Shown one piece after another: positions 16,847-24,904 of a DNA stretch of 64,000 nucleotides. The stretch is taken from assembly GCA_947567595.1 (NCBI GenBank), contig CANOMQ010000008.1, positions 1 to 64,000 on the forward strand, in the 5' to 3' direction. Positions within the stretch are counted from its first letter, which is position 1. Every line of letters begins with the position of its first letter. This DNA is from an uncultured Lachnospiraceae bacterium (GTDB lineage: Bacteria; Bacillota; Clostridia; Lachnospirales; Lachnospiraceae). The notes beneath the pieces were generated by a model. It worked only from the letters and a program-made list of their open reading frames with translations. It had not been told where the DNA came from and made no database searches. Both the position numbers and the translations under genes were made by a program.

Positions 16847-19282
16847 CTATATCCGCGTCCGCAAAAACTCTGCATAACGCCTGATATTTGACGCGTTCAC
16901 GTACTTCTGCTGCGACTGCCCCGACACAATGACCAGCGTCGGCGCCTGCATAACGCCATACTGTACCGCAAGGTCATAATTCTCCTCCGCGTCAACCACC
17001 ATATAATCCACGTCCTTCAAATACTCCTTTGCAAGCTTGCAGTTCGGACAAGTCTTGGTGGTAAAGAGCATTGTCTTACTCCGGTCACTGCGCTTTCCGG
17101 CACTCTGCGCACCTGCGCGCCCTGTCGCCACGCTCTCACGCACTGCCGTCTTTTTCCCCGCACTTTGCGCGGCAGCTCCTTTCGCCGCTTTCTCATGCGC
17201 CGCATAAACCATACCGCCCATCTTGTACTCCGTGCGGTTTTCATATTCCTGAAGCTTTCCGTCATTCCAGTTCTGCACCGGACGGTAATACCCCGTAATC
17301 CGGCTGTAAACCTCCGTGACGCTTCCACAGCTCGGGCAGCGCTTCTGCTCCCCGCTCAGGTAACCATGCTCCCGGCAAATCGAGTACGTAGGAGACATCG
17401 TATAATAAGGAAGCTTATAATGTTCCGCAATCGTCCGCACAAGCTGCGCCGCCGCCTTCCAGTCCGGCAACTTCTCGCCCAAAAAGGCATGGAACACTGT
17501 TCCCGACGTATAGAGCGTCTGCAATTCGTCCTGCACGTCAAGCGCGTCAAAAATGTCCGTCGTATAGTCAACCGGCAAATGGGAAGAATTGGTGTAATAA
17601 GGCGTGTCGCCCGCATTCCCCGCTGTGATGATGTCCGCAAACTGCTCCTTATCATGCTTTGCAAGCCGGTACGTCGTACTCTCCGCAGGCGTCGCCTCAA
17701 GGTTGTACAAATCCCCGTAAAGCTCCTGATAATCCGAAAGCCGCTCACGCATATGATTCAAGACCTCTTTTGTAAAGTCCTGCGTCTCCTTGTGCGATAA
17801 ATCCTTCCTAAGCCACTTGGCGTTTAACCCCGCCTCATTCATGCCAATCAGCCCGATTGTCGAAAAATGGTTGTCAAAACTGCCAAGATAGCGCTTTGTA
17901 TAAGGATAAAGCCCCTCGTCCAAAAGCTTCGAAATCACGCTGCGCTTCACCTTCAGCGAACGCGCACTAATATCCATCATGCGGTCAAGACGCCGGTAAA
18001 AGTCCTTTTCGTCCGTGGCAAGATACGCAATGCGCGGCATGTTAATCGTCACGACGCCGACGCTCCCCGTGCTCTCGCCCGAGCCAAAGAAACCACCTGT
18101 TTTTTTACGAAGCTCCCGCAAGTCAAGACGCAGGCGGCAGCACATGCTGCGCACGTCGGAGGGCTCCATGTCCGAGTTGATATAGTTGGAAAAATACGGC
18201 GTCCCGTACTTTGCCGTCATTTCAAATAACAGGCGGTTGTTTTCTGTGTCCGACCAATCAAAATCACGCGTTATCGAATACGTCGGTATCGGGTACTGGA
18301 ACCCTCTGCCATTCGAATCACCCTCAATCATCGTCTCAATAAACGCCTTGTTTATCATATCCATCTCACGCTTGCAGTCCTTATAGCAGAAATCCATCTC
18401 CCTGCCACCGACAATCACGGGCAGCTCTGCCAAATCATTCGGCACCGTCCAGTCCAGCGTAATATTGCTAAAGGGCGCCTGCGTCCCCCAGCGGCTTGGC
18501 GTGTTCACGCCATAGATAAACGCCTCAATGCACTTTTTCACCTCCGCATAGGAAAGCTTATCAACCTTCACAAACGGCGCAAGATACGTATCAAAAGAAG
18601 AGAACGCCTGTGCGCCTGCCCATTCGTTCTGCATAATTCCAAGAAAATTCACCATTTGGTTGCAGAGCACGGACAGATGTCTTGCCGGAGCGGAAGTAAT
18701 CTTCCCCGAAATGCCGCCAAGCCCCTCCTTAATCAACTGCTTGAGCGACCAGCCTGCACAATACCCCGTCAGCATGGACAAATCATGGATATGGATATCC
18801 GCGTTCCTGTGCGCATTGGCAATCTCCTCGTCATAAATCTCCGAAAGCCAGTAATTTGCCGTGACAGCCCCCGAATTGGATAAAATCAGACCGCCGACAG
18901 AGTACGTCACCGTCGAATTTTCCTTTACGCGCCAGTCCTCAACCTTCACATAGCTGTTGACAACCTCCCTGTAGTCAAGAATGGTCGATTTCATATTGCG
19001 CATTTTTTCCCGCTGTTTGCGGTACAGGATAAACGCCTTCGCCGTCTGCGTATACCCCGCCTGCTCCAAAACCTTCTCCACGCTGTCCTGAATATCCTCA
19101 ACGTGAACCATTCCCGCCTTTACCTTATCCTGAATGTCCGCAGTCACGCGAAGCGCCAGTAAATCCACAATATCTTGATTATACTGCACCTGCGTTGCCT
19201 CAAATGCCTTGACAATGGCAGAGCTGATTTTCCCCAGCCCAAACTGCGTCTCACTGCCATCACGCTTAATCACCTCAAACAT
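16847..19282 (-). CDS. nrdD: Anaerobic ribonucleotide reductase NrdD with fused glutaredoxin-like domain
   Basis: Class III glycyl-radical reductase that makes dNTPs without oxygen. Parts in order: ATP-cone (about 1-95, allosteric site), the catalytic ten-stranded barrel, a zinc site (CREHG and CPSCG), and the glycyl radical motif RITGYY (about 660). An Ala/Lys/Gly-rich linker (about 682-731) then leads to a thioredoxin-fold domain (about 732-811) with redox motif CPNC and a cis-Pro loop APTL. The fused redoxin suggests that a dithiol rather than formate supplies the electrons (inference). The activase NrdG is not adjacent. Upstream are a strong promoter and two NrdR-like boxes. Confidence 0.95.
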   Translation of the reverse strand: MFEVIKRDGSETQFGLGKISSAIVKAFEATQVQYNQDIVDLLALRVTADIQDKVKAGMVHVEDIQDSVEKVLEQAGYTQTAKAFILYRKQREKMRNMKSTILDYREVVNSYVKVEDWRVKENSTVTYSVGGLILSNSGAVTANYWLSEIYDEEIANAHRNADIHIHDLSMLTGYCAGWSLKQLIKEGLGGISGKITSAPARHLSVLCNQMVNFLGIMQNEWAGAQAFSSFDTYLAPFVKVDKLSYAEVKKCIEAFIYGVNTPSRWGTQAPFSNITLDWTVPNDLAELPVIVGGREMDFCYKDCKREMDMINKAFIETMIEGDSNGRGFQYPIPTYSITRDFDWSDTENNRLLFEMTAKYGTPYFSNYINSDMEPSDVRSMCCRLRLDLRELRKKTGGFFGSGESTGSVGVVTINMPRIAYLATDEKDFYRRLDRMMDISARSLKVKRSVISKLLDEGLYPYTKRYLGSFDNHFSTIGLIGMNEAGLNAKWLRKDLSHKETQDFTKEVLNHMRERLSDYQELYGDLYNLEATPAESTTYRLAKHDKEQFADIITAGNAGDTPYYTNSSHLPVDYTTDIFDALDVQDELQTLYTSGTVFHAFLGEKLPDWKAAAQLVRTIAEHYKLPYYTMSPTYSICREHGYLSGEQKRCPSCGSVTEVYSRITGYYRPVQNWNDGKLQEYENRTEYKMGGMVYAAHEKAAKGAAAQSAGKKTAVRESVATGRAGAQSAGKRSDRSKTMLFTTKTCPNCKLAKEYLKDVDYMVVDAEENYDLAVQYGVMQAPTLVIVSGQSQQKYVNASNIRRYAEFLRTRI

Positions 19283-19327
19283 CTACCTCAACCTGCTCCT
19301 TCCTATGGCAAGTAACCATATGAGTAA

Positions 19328-19356
19328 ATCATATCAGATACAGAAAGGCAAGTCAA
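19328..19356 (-). promoter_or_regulatory. Sigma-A promoter of nrdD
   Basis: Minus strand: TTGACT (19351-19356), 17-bp spacer, TATGAT (19328-19333). The predicted start is about 40 bp before the nrdD ATG. Confidence 0.75.
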
Positions 19357-19359
19357 TCG

Positions 19360-19410
19360 AACACTACTAAATATCAGGTGTTGTTTTTATGTCAATACAA
19401 TATCTTGTGT
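19360..19410 (-). promoter_or_regulatory. Pair of NrdR-box-like sites upstream of nrdD
   Basis: Two AT-rich inverted sites lie directly upstream of the -35: AACACCTGATATTTAGTAGT running on to GTT (19360-19382) and ACACAAGATATTGTAT (19395-19410). Both follow the ACAC-ATAT-GTGT-like NrdR box pattern and start about 30 bp apart, roughly three helical turns. NrdR is the ATP-cone repressor of bacterial RNR genes. The match is by eye. Confidence 0.5.
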
Positions 19411-19415
19411 TTTTA

Positions 19416-19429
19416 TGACACCCCTGTCA
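19416..19429. repeat. Palindrome TGACA-N4-TGTCA upstream of nrdD
   Basis: TGACACCCCTGTCA, related to the palindromes inside tex and the RsmF-like gene; on the minus strand all three continue as GTGTCATAAA. Confidence 0.4.
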
Positions 19430-19432
19430 CCT

Positions 19433-20497
19433 TTAGCGCGTCTGCAGAAACTCGTTCTCCCGCTTCGCCTTCGCGTCGTCAGGATAGCTTTGCAGGTACG
19501 CCTCCATCAGGCTCTTTGCCTGTGAAAAATTCCCGAGATACTCATTGACCACAATCTGATTGTACTTAAGCTCCTGCAAATAATCCGAGCTTCCCATGTC
19601 AATCCCCGCCTCAAACGCTTCAAGCGCTTCCTCGTACTTTTCCTGCTTCACAAGGCACATTCCCAAATTATTGTAAATCGCGGCGTCGGGATTATTGCCG
19701 CTAAGATACGTCTGATACACCGTCGTCGCGTAGTTCATGTCGCCAAGCTTTTCATACGTCTGCCCCAAAATCAGCGATTTTGACGCGTCATTCCCATTCA
19801 GAAACCCGTCAAGATACGTCCGCGCATTCTGATAATCCTCAAGATAATAATAAATCGTGCCACGCTCCCCGTCGGAAAGCTTCTTGCCCTTCTGCTCCAT
19901 CAGGTCGGAAAGGTATTTCTTCCCCTCCTCGCCAAAGCCCGCCGCCTCCATCTCCACATAAGCGTCCGTCACAAGCGTCAGGTTGTCCGGCGCAAGCGAA
20001 AATGCCTTCTCAAAATCGGCAACCGCCTTCTCGTAATCGTTTTTCCTAAGCGATACACAGGCACGAAGGTAATACGCGTCCAGCTCCTTACGCTTTAGCG
20101 CAATGATTGCCGAATAAATCGCCTCTGCGTCGTCATACTTCCCCTGCTTCATATACGTCGCTGCAAGATAATAATTCGTGTCGTATTCGAGCGCCGTAAG
20201 CGTATTTCCGGCATTTTGTATCGACTCTAAAAACGCGCCCTCCGCCGCCGCATAGTCGCCAAGCCCCATATAGGCAAGCCCCTCGCCCCGGCTTGTAAGC
20301 TGCAAATCCTCCTTGCCAAGCCTTGCCAAGTCAAAGCATTCAAGCGCACCCTGAAAATCGTACTGCTCGACAAGTGCCATTCCCTGTTCCAAATTCGTAT
20401 TCTGTGCCTTCTTCCCACAGCCAAAAAGGCATACTGCCGCCGTCGCGGCAAGTATGCTCATTTTTAATATCCGTATTTTATTCCTTGGCTTTCCCAT
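19433..20497 (-). CDS. TPR-repeat lipoprotein
   Basis: A secreted, lipid-anchored protein of 354 aa. Its signal peptide (about 1-30) ends in the lipobox LFGC, followed by tetratricopeptide repeats along most of the chain (for example AEAIYSAIIALKRKELDAYY, ADFEKAFSLAPDNLTLV, YNNLGMCLVKQEKYEEALEA). TPR folds mediate protein contacts; no catalytic motif is seen. The ATG overlaps the stop of the LacI gene by one base (TGATG), so translation is coupled and it is the last gene of the mal operon. That suggests a role at the cell surface connected with maltodextrin use, but this is inference. Confidence 0.85.
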   Translation of the reverse strand: MGKPRNKIRILKMSILAATAAVCLFGCGKKAQNTNLEQGMALVEQYDFQGALECFDLARLGKEDLQLTSRGEGLAYMGLGDYAAAEGAFLESIQNAGNTLTALEYDTNYYLAATYMKQGKYDDAEAIYSAIIALKRKELDAYYLRACVSLRKNDYEKAVADFEKAFSLAPDNLTLVTDAYVEMEAAGFGEEGKKYLSDLMEQKGKKLSDGERGTIYYYLEDYQNARTYLDGFLNGNDASKSLILGQTYEKLGDMNYATTVYQTYLSGNNPDAAIYNNLGMCLVKQEKYEEALEAFEAGIDMGSSDYLQELKYNQIVVNEYLGNFSQAKSLMEAYLQSYPDDAKAKRENEFLQTR

Positions 20498-21534
20498 CAA
20501 TTCACAATTCCCCCTGTTGACTCTCTCTCCATAAGCGTTGCCTCATATACCATGTGCTGATGCTCCTTCTGCCCTGATATAATGGCAAACAAAAGCTTAA
20601 CCGTTGCCCTTGCCATGTCCTCCACCGGCTGGCGCATGGTGGTAAGACGGGGAGTTATGTAGTTTCCGATGTCAATGCCGTCATAGCCCGCGACCGAAAC
20701 ATCGTCCGGGATATGGTAGCCTGCCTCGTACAACGCCCTGCACGCGCCGATTGCAAGCGTGTCTGACACCGCGTAAACTGCACTGAATTTTTCGCCGCTC
20801 TCAATCAGGCGTTTCGTCGTGATATAACCGTTTTCCATCGAAAAGTGGTTGATTTCCTCGTCTGTCTCAAAAATCAGCTTCTCGTCCGCTGCAATGCCAT
20901 GCTTTTTGAGCGCGTCATAATAGCCCTCAAGGCGCAGCCGCCCGATACATTCCTCATAAGTCTCCGCCGCGATAATCGCAATGCGCTTATGCCCAAGGCT
21001 GATTAAATAATCCACCATCTTTTCACTTTCCAAGCGGTCGTCCACCCCGATATTGGAGTATGACTCCTTTGCAATATTTTCCGGAATCCCGCCCGCCGTG
21101 CTGAACACAAACGGGACATTGAGCTTCTTTAGCTTCTCCTCCGAGCGCGAAAAATATCCTCCGAGAAATATTATACCACGAAGCCGTTTTTCTTTCACTA
21201 CTTTTTGTGCAATATCCACCTCATCTTCATCGGATTCAATGTGGGACAGCTCCATTGCATAGCCTTTTTTCTTGCATTCCTGCTCGATTATGGCAATCAT
21301 ATTCGTAAAGAACGGATTGGAAATGCCCTTGACAAGCACCGCAATCGCCCGTGCGTCCGAACGCTTCAGGTTGCGTGCGCTGTCATTCGGAACATAGCCA
21401 TATTCCTTGATGGTCTCAAGTATTTTCTCCTTCGTAGCCGGATTGATGTCGGGGTGATTGTTCATCGCCCGCGATACCGTGCTGACCCCCACACCGCATA
21501 TCTTTGCAATGTCCTTAATTGTCGGTTCAAACAC
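20497..21534 (-). CDS. LacI-family regulator of the mal operon
   Basis: DNA-binding repressor with an N-terminal helix-turn-helix (IKDIAKICGVGVSTVSRAMN, about 5-24), the hinge helix, and a periplasmic-binding-protein-like sugar domain (about 60-345). The start is a GTG with AGGTGG 5 nt upstream. It lies 40 bp downstream of malQ and overlaps the TPR gene by one base, so it is inside the operon it most likely controls. The probable operators are the ACGTT-centred palindromes before malE (26379-26427). The effector is probably a malto-oligosaccharide (inference). Confidence 0.92.
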   Translation of the reverse strand: MFEPTIKDIAKICGVGVSTVSRAMNNHPDINPATKEKILETIKEYGYVPNDSARNLKRSDARAIAVLVKGISNPFFTNMIAIIEQECKKKGYAMELSHIESDEDEVDIAQKVVKEKRLRGIIFLGGYFSRSEEKLKKLNVPFVFSTAGGIPENIAKESYSNIGVDDRLESEKMVDYLISLGHKRIAIIAAETYEECIGRLRLEGYYDALKKHGIAADEKLIFETDEEINHFSMENGYITTKRLIESGEKFSAVYAVSDTLAIGACRALYEAGYHIPDDVSVAGYDGIDIGNYITPRLTTMRQPVEDMARATVKLLFAIISGQKEHQHMVYEATLMERESTGGIVN

Positions 21535-21574
21535 CGAACCACCTCATTCCTCTTAATGTCGTTTCGTCCGAGGG

Positions 21575-23059
21575 CTAGTATCTTTTTGCCCTTCCGTAAA
21601 GACGCGCAAGCTCCAGCATACGCGCTGAAAGCTCCTTTGTAAGTGCGTCATGCCCCATTCTCCACTCCCAGTTTCCGCCAAGTGTGGACGGCGTGTTAAT
21701 CCGCGCCTCGCCGCCAAGCTCCAAGTAATCCTGAATCGGAATGACCGCCGTGTCCGCCACGCACCCAAGCGCCGCACGGATTAAGCTGTCGCAGATTGCA
21801 GCGTTTCGTTTCACGCCAAGATACTTCTTTGCAAACGACAAATCCTTCCTGCTAAGGCTCGTAATCCAGCCGTTTACCGTGTCGTTGTCATGCGTTCCCG
21901 TATAGACCACACAGTTCTTGGGATAATTATAGGGAAGATAATCACTCTCCTCCCGCGAATCAAACGCGAACTGCAAGACCTTCATGCCCGGATACCCCGT
22001 CTTTTTCACAAGCTTTAAGACACTCGGCGTAAGGAAGCCTAAGTCCTCCGCAATGACCGCGCGGTTCCCAAGCGCCTTCTTCACCGTCTCAAACAGCTTA
22101 TAACCCGGTCCCTTCTTCCACTCACCGTTCTGAGCGGTATCGTCTCCGTACGGAATAGACCAGTATTCGTCAAATCCGCGGAAATGGTCAATACGCACCA
22201 CATCATAAATCTTGAAGCAATACGCAAGCCGCTTAATCCACCAAGCAAAGTTCGTCTTTTCATGGTAATCCCATCGGTACAATGGGTTTCCCCAAAGCTG
22301 CCCCGTCGCTGAGAACGCGTCGGGCGGACAGCCTGCCACCGCCACGGGATAATTGTTTTCGTCAAGCTGGAACAGCTCCGGGCTTGCCCATGTATCGGCG
22401 CTGTCAAATGCCACATAAATCGGAATGTCGCCCACAATCTCAATGCCCTTTTTGTTCGCATACGCCTTAAGCGCGAGCCACTGTGACGCAAACAGGTACT
22501 GCTGGTAACAGTAAAACACAATCTCGTCGGCAAGCTTCTTCTCGTACTCCGCCATCACCTCGGGTTTTCTAAGGCGAAGCCCCTCGTCCCACTCAATCCA
22601 TGAAACACCGTCAAGCGAGTCCTTGACCGCCATATACATGGCATAGTCCTTAAGCCACCCGTCGTTTTCCTCCACGAATTTCCTGTAATCGGCATTCTCA
22701 CCGATATGCGACCTGTCAAACGCCTTCCGAAGCAGCACAAACCGCGTATTGTAAATCTTTTCGTAGTCCACCTTCCCTGCGTCGTCCCCGCAGTCTGCCT
22801 CCATACACTCCGCTTCCGTAAGCAGTCCCTCGTCAATCAGGCTCTCAAGGCTGATATAATACGGATTGCCCGCAAAGGTCGAGAAGGACTGGTAGGGGGA
22901 ATCCCCGTAGCCCGTAGGGCCAAGGGGAAGAATTTGCCAAAGCGACTGCCCCGACTCTGCCAGAAAATCCACAAAGTCATACGCATCCTTGGAAAAGCCC
23001 CCGATGCCAAAACGCGTCGGAATACTCGATACAGGCATTAATACGCCACATCTTCTCAT
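21575..23059 (-). CDS. malQ: 4-alpha-glucanotransferase (amylomaltase)
   Basis: GH77 enzyme that transfers glucan segments between malto-oligosaccharides, producing longer chains for phosphorylase plus glucose. Family signatures: SGQSLWQILPLGPTGYGDSP (about 35-54), DVVRIDHFRGFDEYW with the nucleophile Asp, VIAEDLGFLTP with the acid/base Glu, and GTHDNDTVNGW with the stabilising Asp. The start at 23059 is preferred because AAGGGA lies 9 nt before it; a frame starting three codons earlier has no spacing to the Shine-Dalgarno. The 494 aa length is typical. It is a cytoplasmic member of the mal operon and pairs functionally with GlgP. Confidence 0.95.
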   Translation of the reverse strand: MRRCGVLMPVSSIPTRFGIGGFSKDAYDFVDFLAESGQSLWQILPLGPTGYGDSPYQSFSTFAGNPYYISLESLIDEGLLTEAECMEADCGDDAGKVDYEKIYNTRFVLLRKAFDRSHIGENADYRKFVEENDGWLKDYAMYMAVKDSLDGVSWIEWDEGLRLRKPEVMAEYEKKLADEIVFYCYQQYLFASQWLALKAYANKKGIEIVGDIPIYVAFDSADTWASPELFQLDENNYPVAVAGCPPDAFSATGQLWGNPLYRWDYHEKTNFAWWIKRLAYCFKIYDVVRIDHFRGFDEYWSIPYGDDTAQNGEWKKGPGYKLFETVKKALGNRAVIAEDLGFLTPSVLKLVKKTGYPGMKVLQFAFDSREESDYLPYNYPKNCVVYTGTHDNDTVNGWITSLSRKDLSFAKKYLGVKRNAAICDSLIRAALGCVADTAVIPIQDYLELGGEARINTPSTLGGNWEWRMGHDALTKELSARMLELARLYGRAKRY

Positions 23060-23094
23060 ATTGCACATTCCCTTTCTTTTCGTAATAACTCGTA

Positions 23095-23937
23095 TTAGCC
23101 TTTGACCGCGCCTGCAACAACGCCTTCAATGATGTATTTCTGACATGAAATGTAGAAAATGATAATCGGAATAATCGCAAGCACGATCATCGCCATCATC
23201 GCGCCCATATCAATCGCGCCGTAACCGCCTTTTAAGTACTGGATTGCAATTGGAATGGTCTTATATTTCTTGATGTCAAGTACAAGGTATGGGAGAAGAT
23301 AGTCATTCCAAACCCACATTGCCTCCAAAATCGCAACTGAAATCGCTGTCGGCTTCATAACCGGAAATACAATCTTGAAATAAGTCTGAATGGGTGTGCA
23401 GCCGTCAATCATCGCCGCCTCTTCAATCTCAAGCGGTATCGACTTCACAAAGCCGCAGAACATGAACACTGCAAGCCCCGCGCCAAAGCCAAGGTATACA
23501 ATAATTATACCAACCGGATTGCCCAAATGCAACATATCTGCAATTTTCGACAAGGTAAACATTACCATTTGGAACGGTACAATCATGGAAAATGCAAAGA
23601 GCATATACATACCTGATGTAAACTTATTTTTTACCCTTGTGATGTACCAAGCGCACATGGAAGTACACAGGATAATCACAAATACAGAGCAGACCGTAAT
23701 AAAGAGCGAGTAGCCAAACGCCTTTGGAAGCTCAATCTTTTCAAAACCGCTGATATAGTTCTCCAGTCCGACAAACGACTTCGCGTCGGGAAGCGCAAAC
23801 GGACGGTTGCTGATAAAGATTTTCTTTTTAAACGAGTTGTACAACACAATGATAATCGGCATGATATAAATCACGGATACCACGGAGAAAATCGCCGTTA
23901 AAAGTCCGCCGTGTTTTGCCTTTCTTACGTCTGACAT
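23095..23937 (-). CDS. malG: Maltodextrin ABC transporter permease (MalG type)
   Basis: Inner permease subunit of a carbohydrate ABC importer (CUT1). Six membrane segments are visible across 280 aa. The ATPase-docking EAA loop reads EEAAMIDGCTPIQTYFKIVFP (about 185-205). A TAATG overlap joins it to the preceding permease gene. Together with the second permease, the binding protein and malQ it makes a malto-oligosaccharide uptake operon. The substrate is inferred from malQ, glgP and the alpha-glucosidase. No ATPase gene is present; CUT1 systems of Firmicutes commonly share an MsmX/UgpC-type ATPase encoded elsewhere. Confidence 0.88.
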   Translation of the reverse strand: MSDVRKAKHGGLLTAIFSVVSVIYIMPIIIVLYNSFKKKIFISNRPFALPDAKSFVGLENYISGFEKIELPKAFGYSLFITVCSVFVIILCTSMCAWYITRVKNKFTSGMYMLFAFSMIVPFQMVMFTLSKIADMLHLGNPVGIIIVYLGFGAGLAVFMFCGFVKSIPLEIEEAAMIDGCTPIQTYFKIVFPVMKPTAISVAILEAMWVWNDYLLPYLVLDIKKYKTIPIAIQYLKGGYGAIDMGAMMAMIVLAIIPIIIFYISCQKYIIEGVVAGAVKG

Positions 23938-24779
23938 TATGCCTGCACCTCCTTATCTCTCGTTGCGCGAAGCTGGACAATCGCAATAATTGCTACAAGG
24001 ATTGAGAATACGACTGCCTTTGCCTGACCAACGCCCTCCCAGCCGTTTCTTCCATAGAATGTGTTAAAAATGTTGAGGGCGAGCATTTCTGACTTGTTTG
24101 ACGGCTCACCTGCGGTCAGCGCAAGGTTCTGGTCAAAGAGCTTGAACGAATTTGTCAAGGTCAAAAATGAACAGATTGTGATGGACGGCATGACCATCGG
24201 CAATGTCACATGTCGCAGGAGCTGTCTGCTGTTTGCACCGTCAATCTTTGCCGCTTCAATCAAATCGCCGGGAATGTTCTGAATGCCCGCGATGTAAATA
24301 ATCATCATGTATCCGACCTGCTGCCAGCACATCAGGATAATCAAGCCCCAAAAGCCGTAAGCCGAGTTGTATGTCAAGGTACGCTCAAGGTTTGCCAAAA
24401 GACCGTTTAAAATCAACTGCCAGATGTAACCCAAGATGATACCGCCGATTAAGTTCGGCATGAAGAAAACCGTTCTGAAAATATTTGTTCCCTTAATTCC
24501 CTTTGTCAGAAGCATTGCCACTGCAAATGCGATGATGTTGATTAAAAGCACCGACACAATTGTAAACAGCGCCGTGTACCAAAGGGAATGGGTAAAGGTG
24601 GAGTCCCCCCAAATTCTGATGTAGTTTTTGAAGCCTACAAATTTGGAGTCCGTTACCGTGGTAAACTCACAAAAGGACAGATACAAGCCCAACAGGAACG
24701 GAAGGATAAACCCGATTGTAAACGCTGCAAGCGTCGGCAGTGCGAATATTGGGAAATATCGTTTAATTGCTTTTTCCAT
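23937..24779 (-). CDS. malF: Maltodextrin ABC transporter permease (MalF type)
   Basis: Partner permease of 280 aa with about six TM helices and the EAA loop IEAAKIDGANSRQLLRHVTLP (about 180-200). It lacks the large periplasmic insertion of enterobacterial MalF, as is normal in Gram-positives. The ATG at 24779 has AGGTG 7 nt upstream; the frame could open two codons earlier but without spacing. A hairpin at 24851-24883 separates it from the binding-protein gene, which would make the binding protein more abundant than the permeases. Confidence 0.88.
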   Translation of the reverse strand: MEKAIKRYFPIFALPTLAAFTIGFILPFLLGLYLSFCEFTTVTDSKFVGFKNYIRIWGDSTFTHSLWYTALFTIVSVLLINIIAFAVAMLLTKGIKGTNIFRTVFFMPNLIGGIILGYIWQLILNGLLANLERTLTYNSAYGFWGLIILMCWQQVGYMMIIYIAGIQNIPGDLIEAAKIDGANSRQLLRHVTLPMVMPSITICSFLTLTNSFKLFDQNLALTAGEPSNKSEMLALNIFNTFYGRNGWEGVGQAKAVVFSILVAIIAIVQLRATRDKEVQA

Positions 24780-24850
24780 AATCATTCACCTTTCTTGATT
24801 TTCATTTTCTTTTCTTTCGTCTGTAATCTGTTGAAAATTGTGTTGAAAAA

Positions 24851-24883
24851 ACAGGTGCAGTCGTTACTGCACGATGCACCTGT
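24851..24883 (-). terminator. Intra-operon attenuating hairpin after the binding-protein gene
   Basis: ACAGGTGCA and TGCACCTGT form a 9-bp stem followed by TTTTTT on the minus strand. An alternative inner stem GTGCAGT/ACTGCAC overlaps it. The position suggests partial termination that sets the binding protein to permease ratio. Confidence 0.7.
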
Positions 24884-24904
24884 CTTAGCCGTTAAAGTTT
24901 TTAT

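Noticed and set aside
17165-17800. Long plus-strand ORF inside nrdD (211 aa, Arg-rich)
   Set aside because: Antisense shadow of a well-supported gene; extreme Arg content is a codon artefact.
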